A DNA stretch of 29,828 bases from Spirochaetaceae bacterium (GCA_026710565.1 JAPOQV010000490.1:1-29828); one strand, 5' to 3'; positions 15,523 to 23,265 are shown, numbered from the stretch's first letter. The notes: a model not told the origin generated them from the letters alone. Translations and numbers: made by a program.

Positions 15523-15706
15523 CCGGCAGGCGTACGCCGCGCGATTCGGCTACGACATGGAGGCGATCTTCAGGGACATTCGAGCCAGACAGGAGGCCTC
15601 CGGGCGCGAGTACGTCCGCCCTGCCGGACTACGACCGGCCGGTCGATCCCGACACTGGAGCTCGACCGCCCGGATAGCGACAGCGGACGCCGACGAGGGG
15701 CGGTAG
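15476..15706 (+). CDS. Small conserved hypothetical protein at a rearrangement junction
   Basis: The core PIVAEVRAIRQAYAARFGYD followed by MEAIFRDIRARQEASGREYV matches a type of short protein I recall as widespread in bacteria, about 50-70 residues and of unknown function, often near toxin-antitoxin genes. The ATG at 15476 has no ribosome-binding site and lies inside the start of the opposing repeat-protein gene (47-base overlap), so the true start may have been lost. After GREYV the present frame turns arginine-rich. Another frame reads SALPDYDRPVDPDTGARPPG and then stops at about 15670, which suggests a one-base frameshift near 15610. Function unknown. Confidence 0.45.
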   Translation: MKTRQPDPIVAEVRAIRQAYAARFGYDMEAIFRDIRARQEASGREYVRPAGLRPAGRSRHWSSTARIATADADEGR

Positions 15707-15748
15707 AGGGGGAAGCGGCGCGCCGCAACCGGGCGGGCAGTGCGTCGG

Positions 15749-17182
15749 CTACTGGGGGATCGTGGCCGCTACAGTTTCCAGCACCAGTTCAAGGCCGCCG
15801 GGGCCGGGGAAGGAGACCCAGTCTTGGTAGAGGTTCTCACCGTAGAAATCGCGCGGGAGGAGGTAGGCGAGGGTGCCGTTGGTGACGACGGAGATGAAGA
15901 TGGGACGGTCGGCGAAGCGGGCACGCAACTCGCGCTGGAGCATGGAGTAAGGCTCGGCGGGTACAGCCAGCAGGAAGGCGTCGCCGATCTGCCAGAGGTG
16001 GAGGTCGATGGGGATGGTGCCGCCGTCGGGGAGGGTCGGGCCGCGGAGGAGGCGGCGCCGGGCGCGCTCGCGGATGGCGGTGGCGTCGCGGATAGCGATG
16101 GGGTCGCCGGATGCCTGCGCGGATTCGAGGTCGCGGGTGGCCTGGTCGTGGGCGGCCTTGAGGGCGTCCGGTGATTCATGCGGCTTGATCGGCAGGTCGA
16201 TGCGCAGAGTGCGGCTGCGCAGCACGAATGACCGGTCGTCGGCGGGCGGATCGAGCTTCGTTCGCTTCCAGGCGCCGAGCGTGGCGCCGGAGATGATGGG
16301 GCCGTCGTATTCGAGCTGCGTCCCCGCGGGCAGCAGGGACTCGACGGCGGCGGCGGCGGCGAAGCCCAGGCGGCGGCCGTTGGAGTCGGCGACGGCGGTG
16401 TCGCCGACGAATCCTTCGCGGGGGCCGGTGTCGCCGCAGGGGCTGAGCAGGAACAGGCAGGGGGCGCCGAAGGAGTCTTCCATCACTTCGCGCATCGCGC
16501 CGATGTAGTCGGGGGAAAGCAGCCGGTTGGTCGGGCCCAGCGTGGTCGGGTGGCATCCGTAGTTGACCAGGGTGGCAAGCACGCTGCCGCCGTCGGAGCT
16601 GACGCGGGCGACCAGGACCGTGTCGTCGGCTTCTCCGTCGGGGTTGAACCCGGTGACGAACTGCTGTGAGTCCTCGTCCCACGCGTCGCGGTTCTGGGCG
16701 AGGTCGCAGGCGCCGGAGCCGAAGGTGAGCCATGCGGGTACGAGGTTGGCGATGGCCTCGGCGCCAGCCTCGGCGCAGAGGCGGATCAGGCGCTCGAAGT
16801 AGGGGCGAATCTTGTCGCCGCCGGGGTGGTCGCGCATGGAGCTCGACAGGTTGGCGCCGGCGTGGGTGTGGGAGAAGGCGATGAGGAGCCGATCGTGGCT
16901 CAGGCCGAGTGGCTCGCGCACGCCGTCCAGGAACTCGGCCATCTCATCCTTCTCCAGCCAGCCGATGTCGACGGTCAGCAGGACCATCGGGGAGCCGTCT
17001 CCCTCCAGCTCGGCCAGGGCCAGAGCGGTGGCGGTGAAGGGCCGGTGGACGCCCTCGGCAGTCTCGTGCAGGGCGGCGCCGAAGGAGCGGCTCTGGATGC
17101 CGACCGGCGGCGTCACGTCGCGGCGGGCGACGCCGGCGCGGCAGCGGGCGGAGGGCGGATGGTACGGGTGCAGTGAACTCAT
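15749..17182 (-). CDS. Neutral/alkaline non-lysosomal ceramidase-like hydrolase
   Basis: A 477-residue protein matching the N-terminal catalytic domain of neutral ceramidases. AGVARRDVTPPVGI (16-29) is the family opening. H105 and H107 in FSHTHAGAN, N165-R166, and H211 in NYGCHPTTLG are the expected zinc-site residues. SPDYIGAM (223-230) and SPCGDTGP (247-254) are further family blocks. No signal peptide is visible and the C-terminal Ig-like domain of full ceramidases is absent, as in many bacterial relatives found near sugar genes. The substrate may be something other than ceramide. ATG start at 17182 with only a weak GAG-type ribosome-binding site. Transcribed away from the decayed AAA-ATPase gene. 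Confidence 0.82.
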   Translation of the reverse strand: MSSLHPYHPPSARCRAGVARRDVTPPVGIQSRSFGAALHETAEGVHRPFTATALALAELEGDGSPMVLLTVDIGWLEKDEMAEFLDGVREPLGLSHDRLLIAFSHTHAGANLSSSMRDHPGGDKIRPYFERLIRLCAEAGAEAIANLVPAWLTFGSGACDLAQNRDAWDEDSQQFVTGFNPDGEADDTVLVARVSSDGGSVLATLVNYGCHPTTLGPTNRLLSPDYIGAMREVMEDSFGAPCLFLLSPCGDTGPREGFVGDTAVADSNGRRLGFAAAAAVESLLPAGTQLEYDGPIISGATLGAWKRTKLDPPADDRSFVLRSRTLRIDLPIKPHESPDALKAAHDQATRDLESAQASGDPIAIRDATAIRERARRRLLRGPTLPDGGTIPIDLHLWQIGDAFLLAVPAEPYSMLQRELRARFADRPIFISVVTNGTLAYLLPRDFYGENLYQDWVSFPGPGGLELVLETVAATIPQ

Positions 17183-17269
17183 GGTTGCCGCTCAATCTAC
17201 CATCAGCGCGCGTGCCGTCGCACCGCCGGCTCACGCCCCACAACCGTGGATTCCCCGTCCCGGACACCA

Positions 17270-17275
17270 TAGAGT
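17270..17275 (+). promoter_or_regulatory. Probable -10 element of the decayed AAA-ATPase gene
   Basis: TAGAGT (17270-17275), followed by G, lies 20 bases before the GTG start at 17296. TGGATT (17247-17252) sits 17 bases upstream as a poor -35. The same TAGAGTG occurs at 18878-18884 and 20098-20104, upstream of related or neighbouring genes. Inferred promoter of a gene that has since decayed. Confidence 0.35.
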
Positions 17276-17295
17276 GACACTGAAAGGTTCGGGCA

Positions 17296-17948
17296 GTGGA
17301 CGAGGTTCCGGCGCACCCGCGCGTTCCCTACGGCGAGTCGGACTTCAGCGCATCCGTCTGCGCCAGTGGCTGTACGTCGACAAGACGCGCTTCCTGCGGC
17401 GGCTGGAGCAGGAGCGCTATGCCTTCCTGATCCGCCCGCGACGATTCGGCAAGTCGCTGTGGGTGTCGCTGCTGGAGAACTATTACGACCGCTGGTGGGG
17501 CCACGAATTCGACGCCACCTCGCCGGCACCGACATCGGGCGGGATCCGACCGAAGAACGGCAGCGGCTACGTCGTGCTGCGCCTCGACTTCTCGATGGTC
17601 AACGACAAGCTCGAAACCCTGGAGCGGGAATTCGAAACCTACTGCCTCATCGAGCTGCGGGGGGCGCTGGAACGGTATCCCGACCTGTTCCCCGAGGCGG
17701 CGCTCCAGCGCATTCTGTCGCCGCCGTCCATCGCCACGAAGCTCGCCGAGCTGTTTCGTTACGCAAGCAGCCACGACATTCCGCTGTACGTGCTGATCGA
17801 CGAGTACGACAACTTCGCCAACACCGTGCTGGCGCACCACGGCGCGGAGGCGTACGAGGACTTCACCCACGGCGGCGCTTCTACCGCAACTTCTTCGCCA
17901 CCCTCAAGGGCGGCACGGCGCGCAGCGGCGGCGGCATCGACCGCCGGC
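17296..17948 (+). pseudogene. N-terminal remnant of an AAA-ATPase-like/PD-(D/E)XK nuclease gene, broken by indels
   Basis: The family opening is readable across frames: VDEVPAHPRVPYGESDF, then RIRLRQWLYVDKTRFLRRLE, FLIRPRRFGKSLWVSLL (Walker-A-like), YVVLRLDFSMVND, and YVLIDEYDNFANTVL (Walker-B-like). The reading frame must shift near 17345 (one base lost), near 17520 and 17556 (a compensating pair that restores GTDIGRDPTEER), and near 17877 (one base lost, restoring FYRNFFATLKGG). Coding similarity stops at about 17945 after GGGIDR and is joined to the end of an oxygenase gene. The matching C-terminal end of such a protein occurs at 18921-19166. No functional product is expected. The family is otherwise common as addiction or defence-like genes of uncertain role. 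Confidence 0.75.
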
Positions 17949-17949
17949 A

Positions 17950-18023
17950 CCTCGCCACGCGTCGTGCCGGCGGTGTTCATCGGCTACTCGGCTGACGATC
18001 CGGAGGTGTTCGTCTGGTCGTGA
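17950..18023 (+). pseudogene. Diverged 3' end of a 2-oxoglutarate oxygenase gene (second copy)
   Basis: The 71 bases 17950-18020 align without gaps to 19988-20058, the 3' end of the intact oxygenase gene downstream, with five differences. Four are at third codon positions and silent; one changes Leu to Pro. Both encode SPRVV[P/L]AVFIGYSADD followed by PEVFVWS and a stop. The mostly silent differences indicate the fragment was once translated, not a recent copy. The rest of that oxygenase gene is missing, replaced by the broken AAA-ATPase sequence. Confidence 0.75.
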
Positions 18024-18075
18024 CGGCGTCCGTCATTATGGACATGGCGTTCATCGGAGTTCAAGATAGATCGCC

Positions 18076-18408
18076 ATGTCACAAAATTCATCTCGGACCG
18101 CCTTGCGGGTGGCGGTCATCGCCACTGTAGTGCTGGCAGCGTGTGCGCGCGGACCGGCCGGCCCGCAAGGCGAGACCGGGAAGACGCTGGACTGGTCGGA
18201 CACGATCGCCGACGCCAACCTGGCCGATTCGGTCTATGCGATCGGGTTGTACGGTCCGGCTCCCTGGGATCCGGAGCAGATCAACTTCTTCCTCGCCGGC
18301 ACCGGTTTCAGCGCTCACTACGACGACGTGATCTGGACCAACGGACACGTGGCGGACGAGCTGCAACTGCTTCTGGACGGAGTCGCGGCTACGGTTAGCA
18401 TCGCATAG
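18076..18408 (+). CDS. Short lipoprotein with collagen-like triplets and a truncated trypsin-like domain
   Basis: 110 residues. A lipobox VLAAC puts the lipidated cysteine at residue 23. Then follow three Gly-X-Y triplets (GPAGPQGET, 27-35) and the start of a trypsin-like (S1) fold: FFLAGTGFSAHYDDVIWTNGHV, where H91 is at the place of the catalytic histidine. The protein ends 19 residues later, before any Asp or Ser of the triad, so it cannot be an active protease. It is probably the 5' fragment of a larger gene, consistent with its place between two halves of a decayed gene. The ATG has only a poor ribosome-binding site. Confidence 0.55.
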   Translation: MSQNSSRTALRVAVIATVVLAACARGPAGPQGETGKTLDWSDTIADANLADSVYAIGLYGPAPWDPEQINFFLAGTGFSAHYDDVIWTNGHVADELQLLLDGVAATVSIA

Positions 18409-18522
18409 CCTGTGCCAAACACAAAAGTATACCACGGTGAAGCATATCGCAATTCCTTCCAGGACGAGACGGGCCCTATACGGCTTGCGCCGGGTGATAC
18501 GATAAAGGAGAAGGGTAGCGCA

Positions 18523-18747
18523 ATGCTGGTGCTGCGGCCGACGAACGACACCGGCACTTCAGTAGAGACGAGCCCAGATCCTAAATGCGTGCGCTGTGAC
18601 GCCGTCTTGATCTACGAGCCGGAACATACCGAATGGTATTGCAGTGACTGCCGACACACGCCCTGCAGAAAGGAGTTGCGTAAATGTGCGATAACCTCTG
18701 CCGCTACTGGCAATAACGGAATGCTTATGCCTTACGAGCCCCTCTAG
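18523..18747 (+). CDS. Small zinc-ribbon protein, unknown
   Basis: A 74-residue ORF with C22-x2-C25 and C40-x2-C43 separated by 14 residues, the spacing of a zinc ribbon (KCVRCDAVLIYEPE ... WYCSDCR). Further cysteines are at 48 and 55. AAGGAG (18505-18510) and AAGGG (18511-18515) precede the ATG. The frame is open from 18412, but no better start is seen there. Local G+C is lower than in neighbouring genes, so it may be recently acquired. The interval 18748-18877 beyond it shows nothing I recognise. Confidence 0.4.
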   Translation: MLVLRPTNDTGTSVETSPDPKCVRCDAVLIYEPEHTEWYCSDCRHTPCRKELRKCAITSAATGNNGMLMPYEPL

Positions 18748-18877
18748 TCAGATTAGAGATGAACCCGACGAGTCGACACGCCGGAGCGCCGGGGGCTATT
18801 GCGTTGCACGCCCAATGGCGGGGTGAAGGAGTACCGGTTGCAGTGACGATGGTGTAGTCGGGAACGAGGAAGGGGCA

Positions 18878-18883
18878 TAGAGT
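18878..18883 (+). promoter_or_regulatory. TAGAGT element upstream of the nuclease C-terminal remnant
   Basis: TAGAGTG at 18878-18884, preceded by CA exactly as at 17268, lies upstream of the remaining nuclease C-terminal piece. If it is the promoter of the second copy, that copy kept its promoter but lost its N-terminal coding part. No -35 is evident. Confidence 0.25.
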
Positions 18884-18920
18884 GTGAAGCCCGCAGCGGT
18901 GAGGCTGGCTACTTGCGCGC

Positions 18921-19166
18921 CTGGAGCCGCTGCTGGCGCGTTACCCGCATCTTCGGGTGGGCTATCTGATCGAGCTGAAGTACTTGGCGCGAAGCGAGCC
19001 GGCGGACTCGGCGGGCGTGGCGGCGGCGGTCAGCGATGCGACTGCGTAATTGCAGCGCTACTTGGCGGACGAACGGCTGGCGCGCCAGTTTCCGGGCGTG
19101 CGGTTCACGGCGCTGGGGGTGGTGTTCCACGGCTGGGAGTTGGCGTACTGCGACGCGGTGGCGTAG
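18921..19166 (+). pseudogene. C-terminal remnant of the AAA-ATPase-like/PD-(D/E)XK nuclease gene, with a nonsense codon
   Basis: In one frame the sequence reads LEPLLARYPHLRVGYLIELK followed by YLARSEPAD, the PD-(D/E)XK nuclease core (E-x-K in IELKYL) of proteins that pair an AAA-ATPase-like domain with this nuclease. It continues through DATA, an in-frame TAA, then LQRYLADERLARQFPGV, FTALGVVFHGWELAYCDAVA and a stop. The TAA stands where CAA (Gln) would be expected. The N-terminal part is absent here; a similar N-terminal part lies at 17296. The intact oxygenase gene starts 70 bases later. Confidence 0.75.
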
Positions 19167-19236
19167 TCCGCCGGACGCTGCCTCTGCGTCCGATCCGCAG
19201 CTTGGGGTCGCGCCGCCGGATCGGTACGATGGGCGC

Positions 19237-20061
19237 ATGAGCTGGGCGGCGGCGGAAGCGGACGTGGGGAGCGTGCTGGCGGCGCACGCCGATCCGCTGG
19301 CGTCGCTGGCGCGCGCGGAGGTTCCGGCGATCGTCCTGCGCGGGGCGTATCCGGCCGAGCACTGCGCCGCGCTGATCGACCGGTTCGTGGCGCGCGGGAT
19401 GATGGACAAGGGCCTGTTGGACGCCGACAGCGTGCAGCCGCGCCGGGTCGACATCGGCACCAGCCTGAGCAACCGCGCCGCCGACAGGGAGGGGTTCCTG
19501 GCCCATGCGCAGGAGACGCGGGAGCTGTTCGCCACCCTCTTCGCGGGCCATCCGTCGCCGGTGAAGCTGCTCTATGACCGGCTGGCGGAGCTGGCGGTAG
19601 GCAAGCGCGTCACGACGGCGTATGAGCCGAACGGGCGTTTCTACGGGCCGGCGATCTTCCGCATCCACTACGCCGGGCACCGCTACCAGCCGCACGTCGA
19701 CCACGTCGGCGCGCACGAGCGGCGGCTGGACTACGCCGTGAGCCGCTTCGCGCATCAGTTCGCGGGCGTCCTGTGCATGCAGAACAGCCGCTCCGGCGGC
19801 CGGATCGCGCAGTCGATCCTGCACCGCTGCCTGTGGACGCCGGAGCTGGAGCCGTGCCTGCAGGCCGACGCGTTCGCGGCCTACGCCGCGGCGAACGCCG
19901 TCGAGCACTACCAGGTGGACCTCCAGCCCGGTGACCTCTACTTCTTCAACACCCGCCTGGTGCACGAGGTGCCGGCGCTGGAAGGCTCCTCGCCGCGCGT
20001 CGTGCTGGCGGTGTTCATCGGCTACTCGGCGGATGATCCGGAGGTATTCGTCTGGTCGTAG
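19237..20061 (+). CDS. Fe(II)/2-oxoglutarate-dependent oxygenase
   Basis: A 274-residue protein with a double-stranded beta-helix oxygenase signature: H153 and D155 in YQPHVDHVG, H243 in NTRLVHEVP, and R254 in SSPRVVLAVFIGY as the 2-oxoglutarate ligand. PGDLYFFNTR just before the distal histidine is typical of prolyl-hydroxylase-like and PhyH-like folds. It begins at ATG 19237 with no good ribosome-binding site (GGTACGATGGGCGC precedes it). The gene appears intact, unlike the copy whose last 71 coding bases survive at 17950. It lies 70 bases after a nuclease remnant. Substrate unknown. Confidence 0.82.
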   Translation: MSWAAAEADVGSVLAAHADPLASLARAEVPAIVLRGAYPAEHCAALIDRFVARGMMDKGLLDADSVQPRRVDIGTSLSNRAADREGFLAHAQETRELFATLFAGHPSPVKLLYDRLAELAVGKRVTTAYEPNGRFYGPAIFRIHYAGHRYQPHVDHVGAHERRLDYAVSRFAHQFAGVLCMQNSRSGGRIAQSILHRCLWTPELEPCLQADAFAAYAAANAVEHYQVDLQPGDLYFFNTRLVHEVPALEGSSPRVVLAVFIGYSADDPEVFVWS

Positions 20062-20074
20062 AGGCATCCCGTCC

Positions 20075-20103
20075 TTGGCACCTCCACGCCGGGGGCGTAG
20101 AGT
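20075..20103 (+). promoter_or_regulatory. Promoter of the oligopeptide-type binding-protein gene
   Basis: TTGGCA (20075-20080) matches the -35 consensus at five of six positions. After exactly 17 bases, TAGAGT (20098-20103) matches the -10 at four of six, including the key A2 and T6. A transcript would start near 20110. This is the clearest sigma-70-type promoter in the window. Confidence 0.55.
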
Positions 20104-20147
20104 GAGACCCTTCGATGGACCCGATACGACGGGGAGGAGGACGTACC

Positions 20148-22106
20148 ATGCGGATGAGAATCGACCCGATGCGCCGCTTCGCACCGATCGCGGTGGCGGC
20201 GGCGCTGCTGATCGTGCCGTCGCTGGCGATGGCGCAGATGATGGACACCAATTCCGAGGTGTACCAGCTCGACGAATGGCAAGGCATGCACGGAGCCATC
20301 AGCTCCTTCAGCGAGGCGCCCATGCTGGCCGGCATGGTGGCGGCCGGCGATCTGCCGCCGCTGGCGGAACGGCTGCCGAGCAACCCGCTGGTGGTCGAGC
20401 CCGTGGACGAGATCGGCCAGTACGGCGGCGTGCTGCGCGAGCTGCGCCCGGAAGGCACCATCATCAATGGCGACCACTGGGTGTGGGAGTACGCCACCGC
20501 GTACTCGCCGGACATGAGCTCGATCTTCCCGAACGCCCTGGCGGGCTGGGAGTGGAGCGCGGACGGCATGACCATCACCCTGCATCTGCGTGAGGGGATG
20601 AAGTGGAGCGACGGCAAGCCGTTCGTCGCCGACGACTTCCTGTTCTACTGGAACGACATCGGCCTCAACGAGGATCTGTTTCCCTCTCCGCCGTCGCAGA
20701 TGCGGTTCGGCGGCAGTGCGGGGACGATGACCAAGGTCAGTGACACCGCGGTGCAGATCTCCTGGGACGTGCAGGCCGGCATGTTCGTGGAGTTCATGGC
20801 GCGGTGGCGGCCCGCCAACTACGCCCATTCCGAGTTCCTGAAGCAGTTCCATCCGGGCTACACGTCGATGGACAAGGTCGAGGCGGCGGTGAAGGAGAAC
20901 GGCTTCGAGACCTGGACCGACCACTTCACGGAGATCTACAACCCGCAGCACAGCCCCAAGACGCCGGTGATCGGCCCCTGGAAGCTCGAGAACGAGAAGA
21001 CCGACCAGGTGCTGGTGATGAACCGCAACCCCTACTACTGGAAGATCGACACGGCCGGCAACCAGCTTCCCTACATCGACGCCATCCACTCGCAGGGCGT
21101 TCCGCCGGGTGAGGCCGAGTTGCTGAAGATCCTGGCCGGCGAGTCCGACCTGCAGGCGCCCGGCCCGTGGGGCGGCATCGCCAACCTGCAGGTGGTCAAC
21201 GAGAACGCCGACAGCGCCGGCTATGGCCGCATCCAGTACTGGTGGCCGGGGGGCGAGCAGGGCCTGATCATTTTCAACTTCGCTCACCAGGACGAGGTGC
21301 TCCGGGACCTGCAAAGCGACAAGCGGTTCCGCATCGCGCTGTCACACGCCATCGACCGCGACGAGATCAACCAGACCTTCTACAAGGGGCTGGGCGTTGC
21401 GTCGCAGCCGACCGTGGAGGCCGGCCCGCCGTACTACGGCGAGAACCTGTTCAAGATCTACCTGGAGCACGACCCGGACCAGGCGAACGCCATCCTGGAC
21501 GAGCTGGGTCTGGACGAGCGGGACGGCGACGGCTACCGCCTGCGCTCCGACGGCGAGCGCCTGCGCATGCAGATCTACGCGATGCCGTCCGGCCTTACCG
21601 CCGAGATCGCGGACCTGTACACCGGCTACTGGGATGATATCGGTATCGAGACCGTCGCCCGCGCCGGAAGCTGGGACTCGTTCGGCGGCATCTACAACAC
21701 CAACGACTTCGACCTGATCATGTTCCCGTTCGGGCTGGCTGGCCGGCCGATGAATCCGCTGATCCGGGGCGAGGTCGTACCGGTCGGCACATGGTTCACG
21801 CCCGGCAGGGAGTGGGCCGCCTGGCTGAATACGGACGGCGCGGAGGGCATGGAGCCCCCGGATGAGCTGAAGCAGATCGCGGCGCTGCGCGAGCGGGCGA
21901 TCTCCAGCGCGGACGAGGCGGAACGCATCGCCATCACCATGGAGATCTTCTCGCTGTTGGAGGAAGGGCTGTACATGATCGGCGCCGTGCGCCCTCCGAG
22001 GCAGGACTACTACGGAATCGCCAGCCTCAAGCTGGGGAACATCCCCGATCCGATCATCGCCGAGCACATCCACGAGGTGCCGGCGCAGTTCTACTTCAAG
22101 TCATAG
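20148..22106 (+). CDS. Family 5 (oligopeptide/OppA-type) ABC substrate-binding protein
   Basis: A 652-residue periplasmic binding protein with a signal peptide ending near residue 29 (PSLAMA). Family 5 landmarks are present: the early WVWEYATAYSPD and LHLREGMKWSDGKPFVADDF block, VIGPWKLENEKTDQVLVMNRNPYYW, FRIALSHAIDRDEINQ, and a long C-terminal lobe. These proteins bind peptides, opines, glycosides or other solutes. ATG 20148 has GGGGAGGAGG (20131-20140) seven bases upstream. Its permeases lie beyond its terminator on the opposite strand, a convergent layout. No ATPase is nearby. Confidence 0.92.
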   Translation: MRMRIDPMRRFAPIAVAAALLIVPSLAMAQMMDTNSEVYQLDEWQGMHGAISSFSEAPMLAGMVAAGDLPPLAERLPSNPLVVEPVDEIGQYGGVLRELRPEGTIINGDHWVWEYATAYSPDMSSIFPNALAGWEWSADGMTITLHLREGMKWSDGKPFVADDFLFYWNDIGLNEDLFPSPPSQMRFGGSAGTMTKVSDTAVQISWDVQAGMFVEFMARWRPANYAHSEFLKQFHPGYTSMDKVEAAVKENGFETWTDHFTEIYNPQHSPKTPVIGPWKLENEKTDQVLVMNRNPYYWKIDTAGNQLPYIDAIHSQGVPPGEAELLKILAGESDLQAPGPWGGIANLQVVNENADSAGYGRIQYWWPGGEQGLIIFNFAHQDEVLRDLQSDKRFRIALSHAIDRDEINQTFYKGLGVASQPTVEAGPPYYGENLFKIYLEHDPDQANAILDELGLDERDGDGYRLRSDGERLRMQIYAMPSGLTAEIADLYTGYWDDIGIETVARAGSWDSFGGIYNTNDFDLIMFPFGLAGRPMNPLIRGEVVPVGTWFTPGREWAAWLNTDGAEGMEPPDELKQIAALRERAISSADEAERIAITMEIFSLLEEGLYMIGAVRPPRQDYYGIASLKLGNIPDPIIAEHIHEVPAQFYFKS

Positions 22107-22128
22107 AACGCGGATCCGTAGCGAAAGC

Positions 22129-22158
22129 AGGGAGGAGGGACGATCTCTCCTCCCTTTT
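22129..22158 (+). terminator. Intrinsic terminator between convergent transport genes
   Basis: AGGGAGGAG (22129-22137) pairs perfectly with CTCCTCCCT (22147-22155) around a 9-base loop, and TTTT (22155-22158) follows on the + strand. It lies 23 bases after the binding-protein stop and just beyond the permease stop on the other strand. Strong for the + strand; it may act weakly in reverse. Confidence 0.85.
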
Positions 22159-22160
22159 GC

Positions 22161-23264
22161 TTAGGTCGAGGTGTACGGATCGGCCGCGTCGCGCAGCCCG
22201 TCTCCGAGGAAGTTGAACGCCAGCACCGTCACGATCACGAACCCGCCCGGAATCAGCAGCCAGGGCGATCCGGCCAGCACGTGGATGCGTTGCGACTCCT
22301 GCAGCAGCACGCCCCAGCTAATCGCCGGGGTCTGCAGCCCCAGGCCGATGAAGCTCAAGGCGGTCTCTCCCAGGATCATCCCCGGCACCGACAGCGTCAG
22401 GGAGGCGATCATGTAGCTGGCGAAGGAGGGCAGCAGGTGGCGGAACAGGATGCGCCCCGTGCCCGCGCCCGAGACGACGGCCGCGGTCACGAACTCCTCC
22501 TCGCGCACGGCCATGAACTTGCCGCGCACCACCCGCGCGATGGAGGTCCAGCCGACCAGCGAGAGGATCAGGACGATGCCGAAGTAGACACGCTCCGTCG
22601 ACCAGTAGCGGGGCAGCGCCACGCTCAGCGCCATCCACAGCGGCAGGTCGGGGATGGAGCGCAGGAACTCCACCAGGCGCTGGATGGCCACGTCCACCGT
22701 TCCCCCGAAGTAGCCGGAGATCCCTCCCAGGATGACGCCGAGCACGAAGCTGATGGCGATGCCGACCAGCCCGATCGACAGGGAGATGCGCCCGCCGAAG
22801 ATCACCCGCGACAGCAGGTCCCGTCCCAGGTTGTCGGTCCCGAACAGGTACGCCCGGCGACCGTCCGTGACCCCGAACAGGTGCAGGTCGGACGGAACCA
22901 GGCCCCACAGCTCATACGGGTCGCCGCGCACGAACAGCGCCACCGGCTGCCGGGCTTCCCGGTCCACCTCGTACACGTAGCGGAACGTCTCCAGATCCAG
23001 CTCGGACGACAGCCCGTACACGAACGGCGCGGTCAGGCGGCCATCGTGGAACAGGCGGATCCGCTGCGGCGGCGAGTACTGCTGCTCCGGGCTGCGCTGG
23101 CGGGGGTCGTAGGGCGACACGAACTCCGCGAACAGCACGCCGAGGTAGAAGATGCCGAGCAGCGCCAGCGCCGCGACCGCCACCCTGTGGCGCAGGAAGC
23201 GGATGCGGATCAGCCGCCACTGCGATGAGACCTGCTCGCGCTCGGCCGGGTCGTAAGGGGCCAC
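22161..23264 (-). CDS. OppC/DppC-type ABC transporter permease
   Basis: A 367-residue inner-membrane permease. After the first helix (about 28-48) comes an unusually long external segment (about 50-140) before the conserved FGTDNLGRDLLSRVIFGGR. The EAA loop EEEFVTAAVVSGAGTGRILF (256-275) and the final NFLGDGLRDAADP are standard for OppC. It starts at GTG 23264, one base after the stop of the partner permease, so the two are translated together. With that partner it should form the channel fed by the binding protein at 20148. Confidence 0.92.
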   Translation of the reverse strand: MAPYDPAEREQVSSQWRLIRIRFLRHRVAVAALALLGIFYLGVLFAEFVSPYDPRQRSPEQQYSPPQRIRLFHDGRLTAPFVYGLSSELDLETFRYVYEVDREARQPVALFVRGDPYELWGLVPSDLHLFGVTDGRRAYLFGTDNLGRDLLSRVIFGGRISLSIGLVGIAISFVLGVILGGISGYFGGTVDVAIQRLVEFLRSIPDLPLWMALSVALPRYWSTERVYFGIVLILSLVGWTSIARVVRGKFMAVREEEFVTAAVVSGAGTGRILFRHLLPSFASYMIASLTLSVPGMILGETALSFIGLGLQTPAISWGVLLQESQRIHVLAGSPWLLIPGGFVIVTVLAFNFLGDGLRDAADPYTST

Positions 23265-23265
23265 C

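Noticed and set aside
16812..18023. A continuous 403-codon + strand frame running through the ceramidase promoter, the AAA-ATPase remnant and the oxygenase tail
   Set aside because: The first half is antisense of the ceramidase gene and the rest joins pieces of two families across frameshifts; it is not one gene.
19032..19040. In-frame TAA in the nuclease remnant considered as a recoded codon
   Set aside because: TAA is used as an ordinary stop by intact genes in the window (permeases at 5485 and 22161), so this is a nonsense mutation in a remnant.
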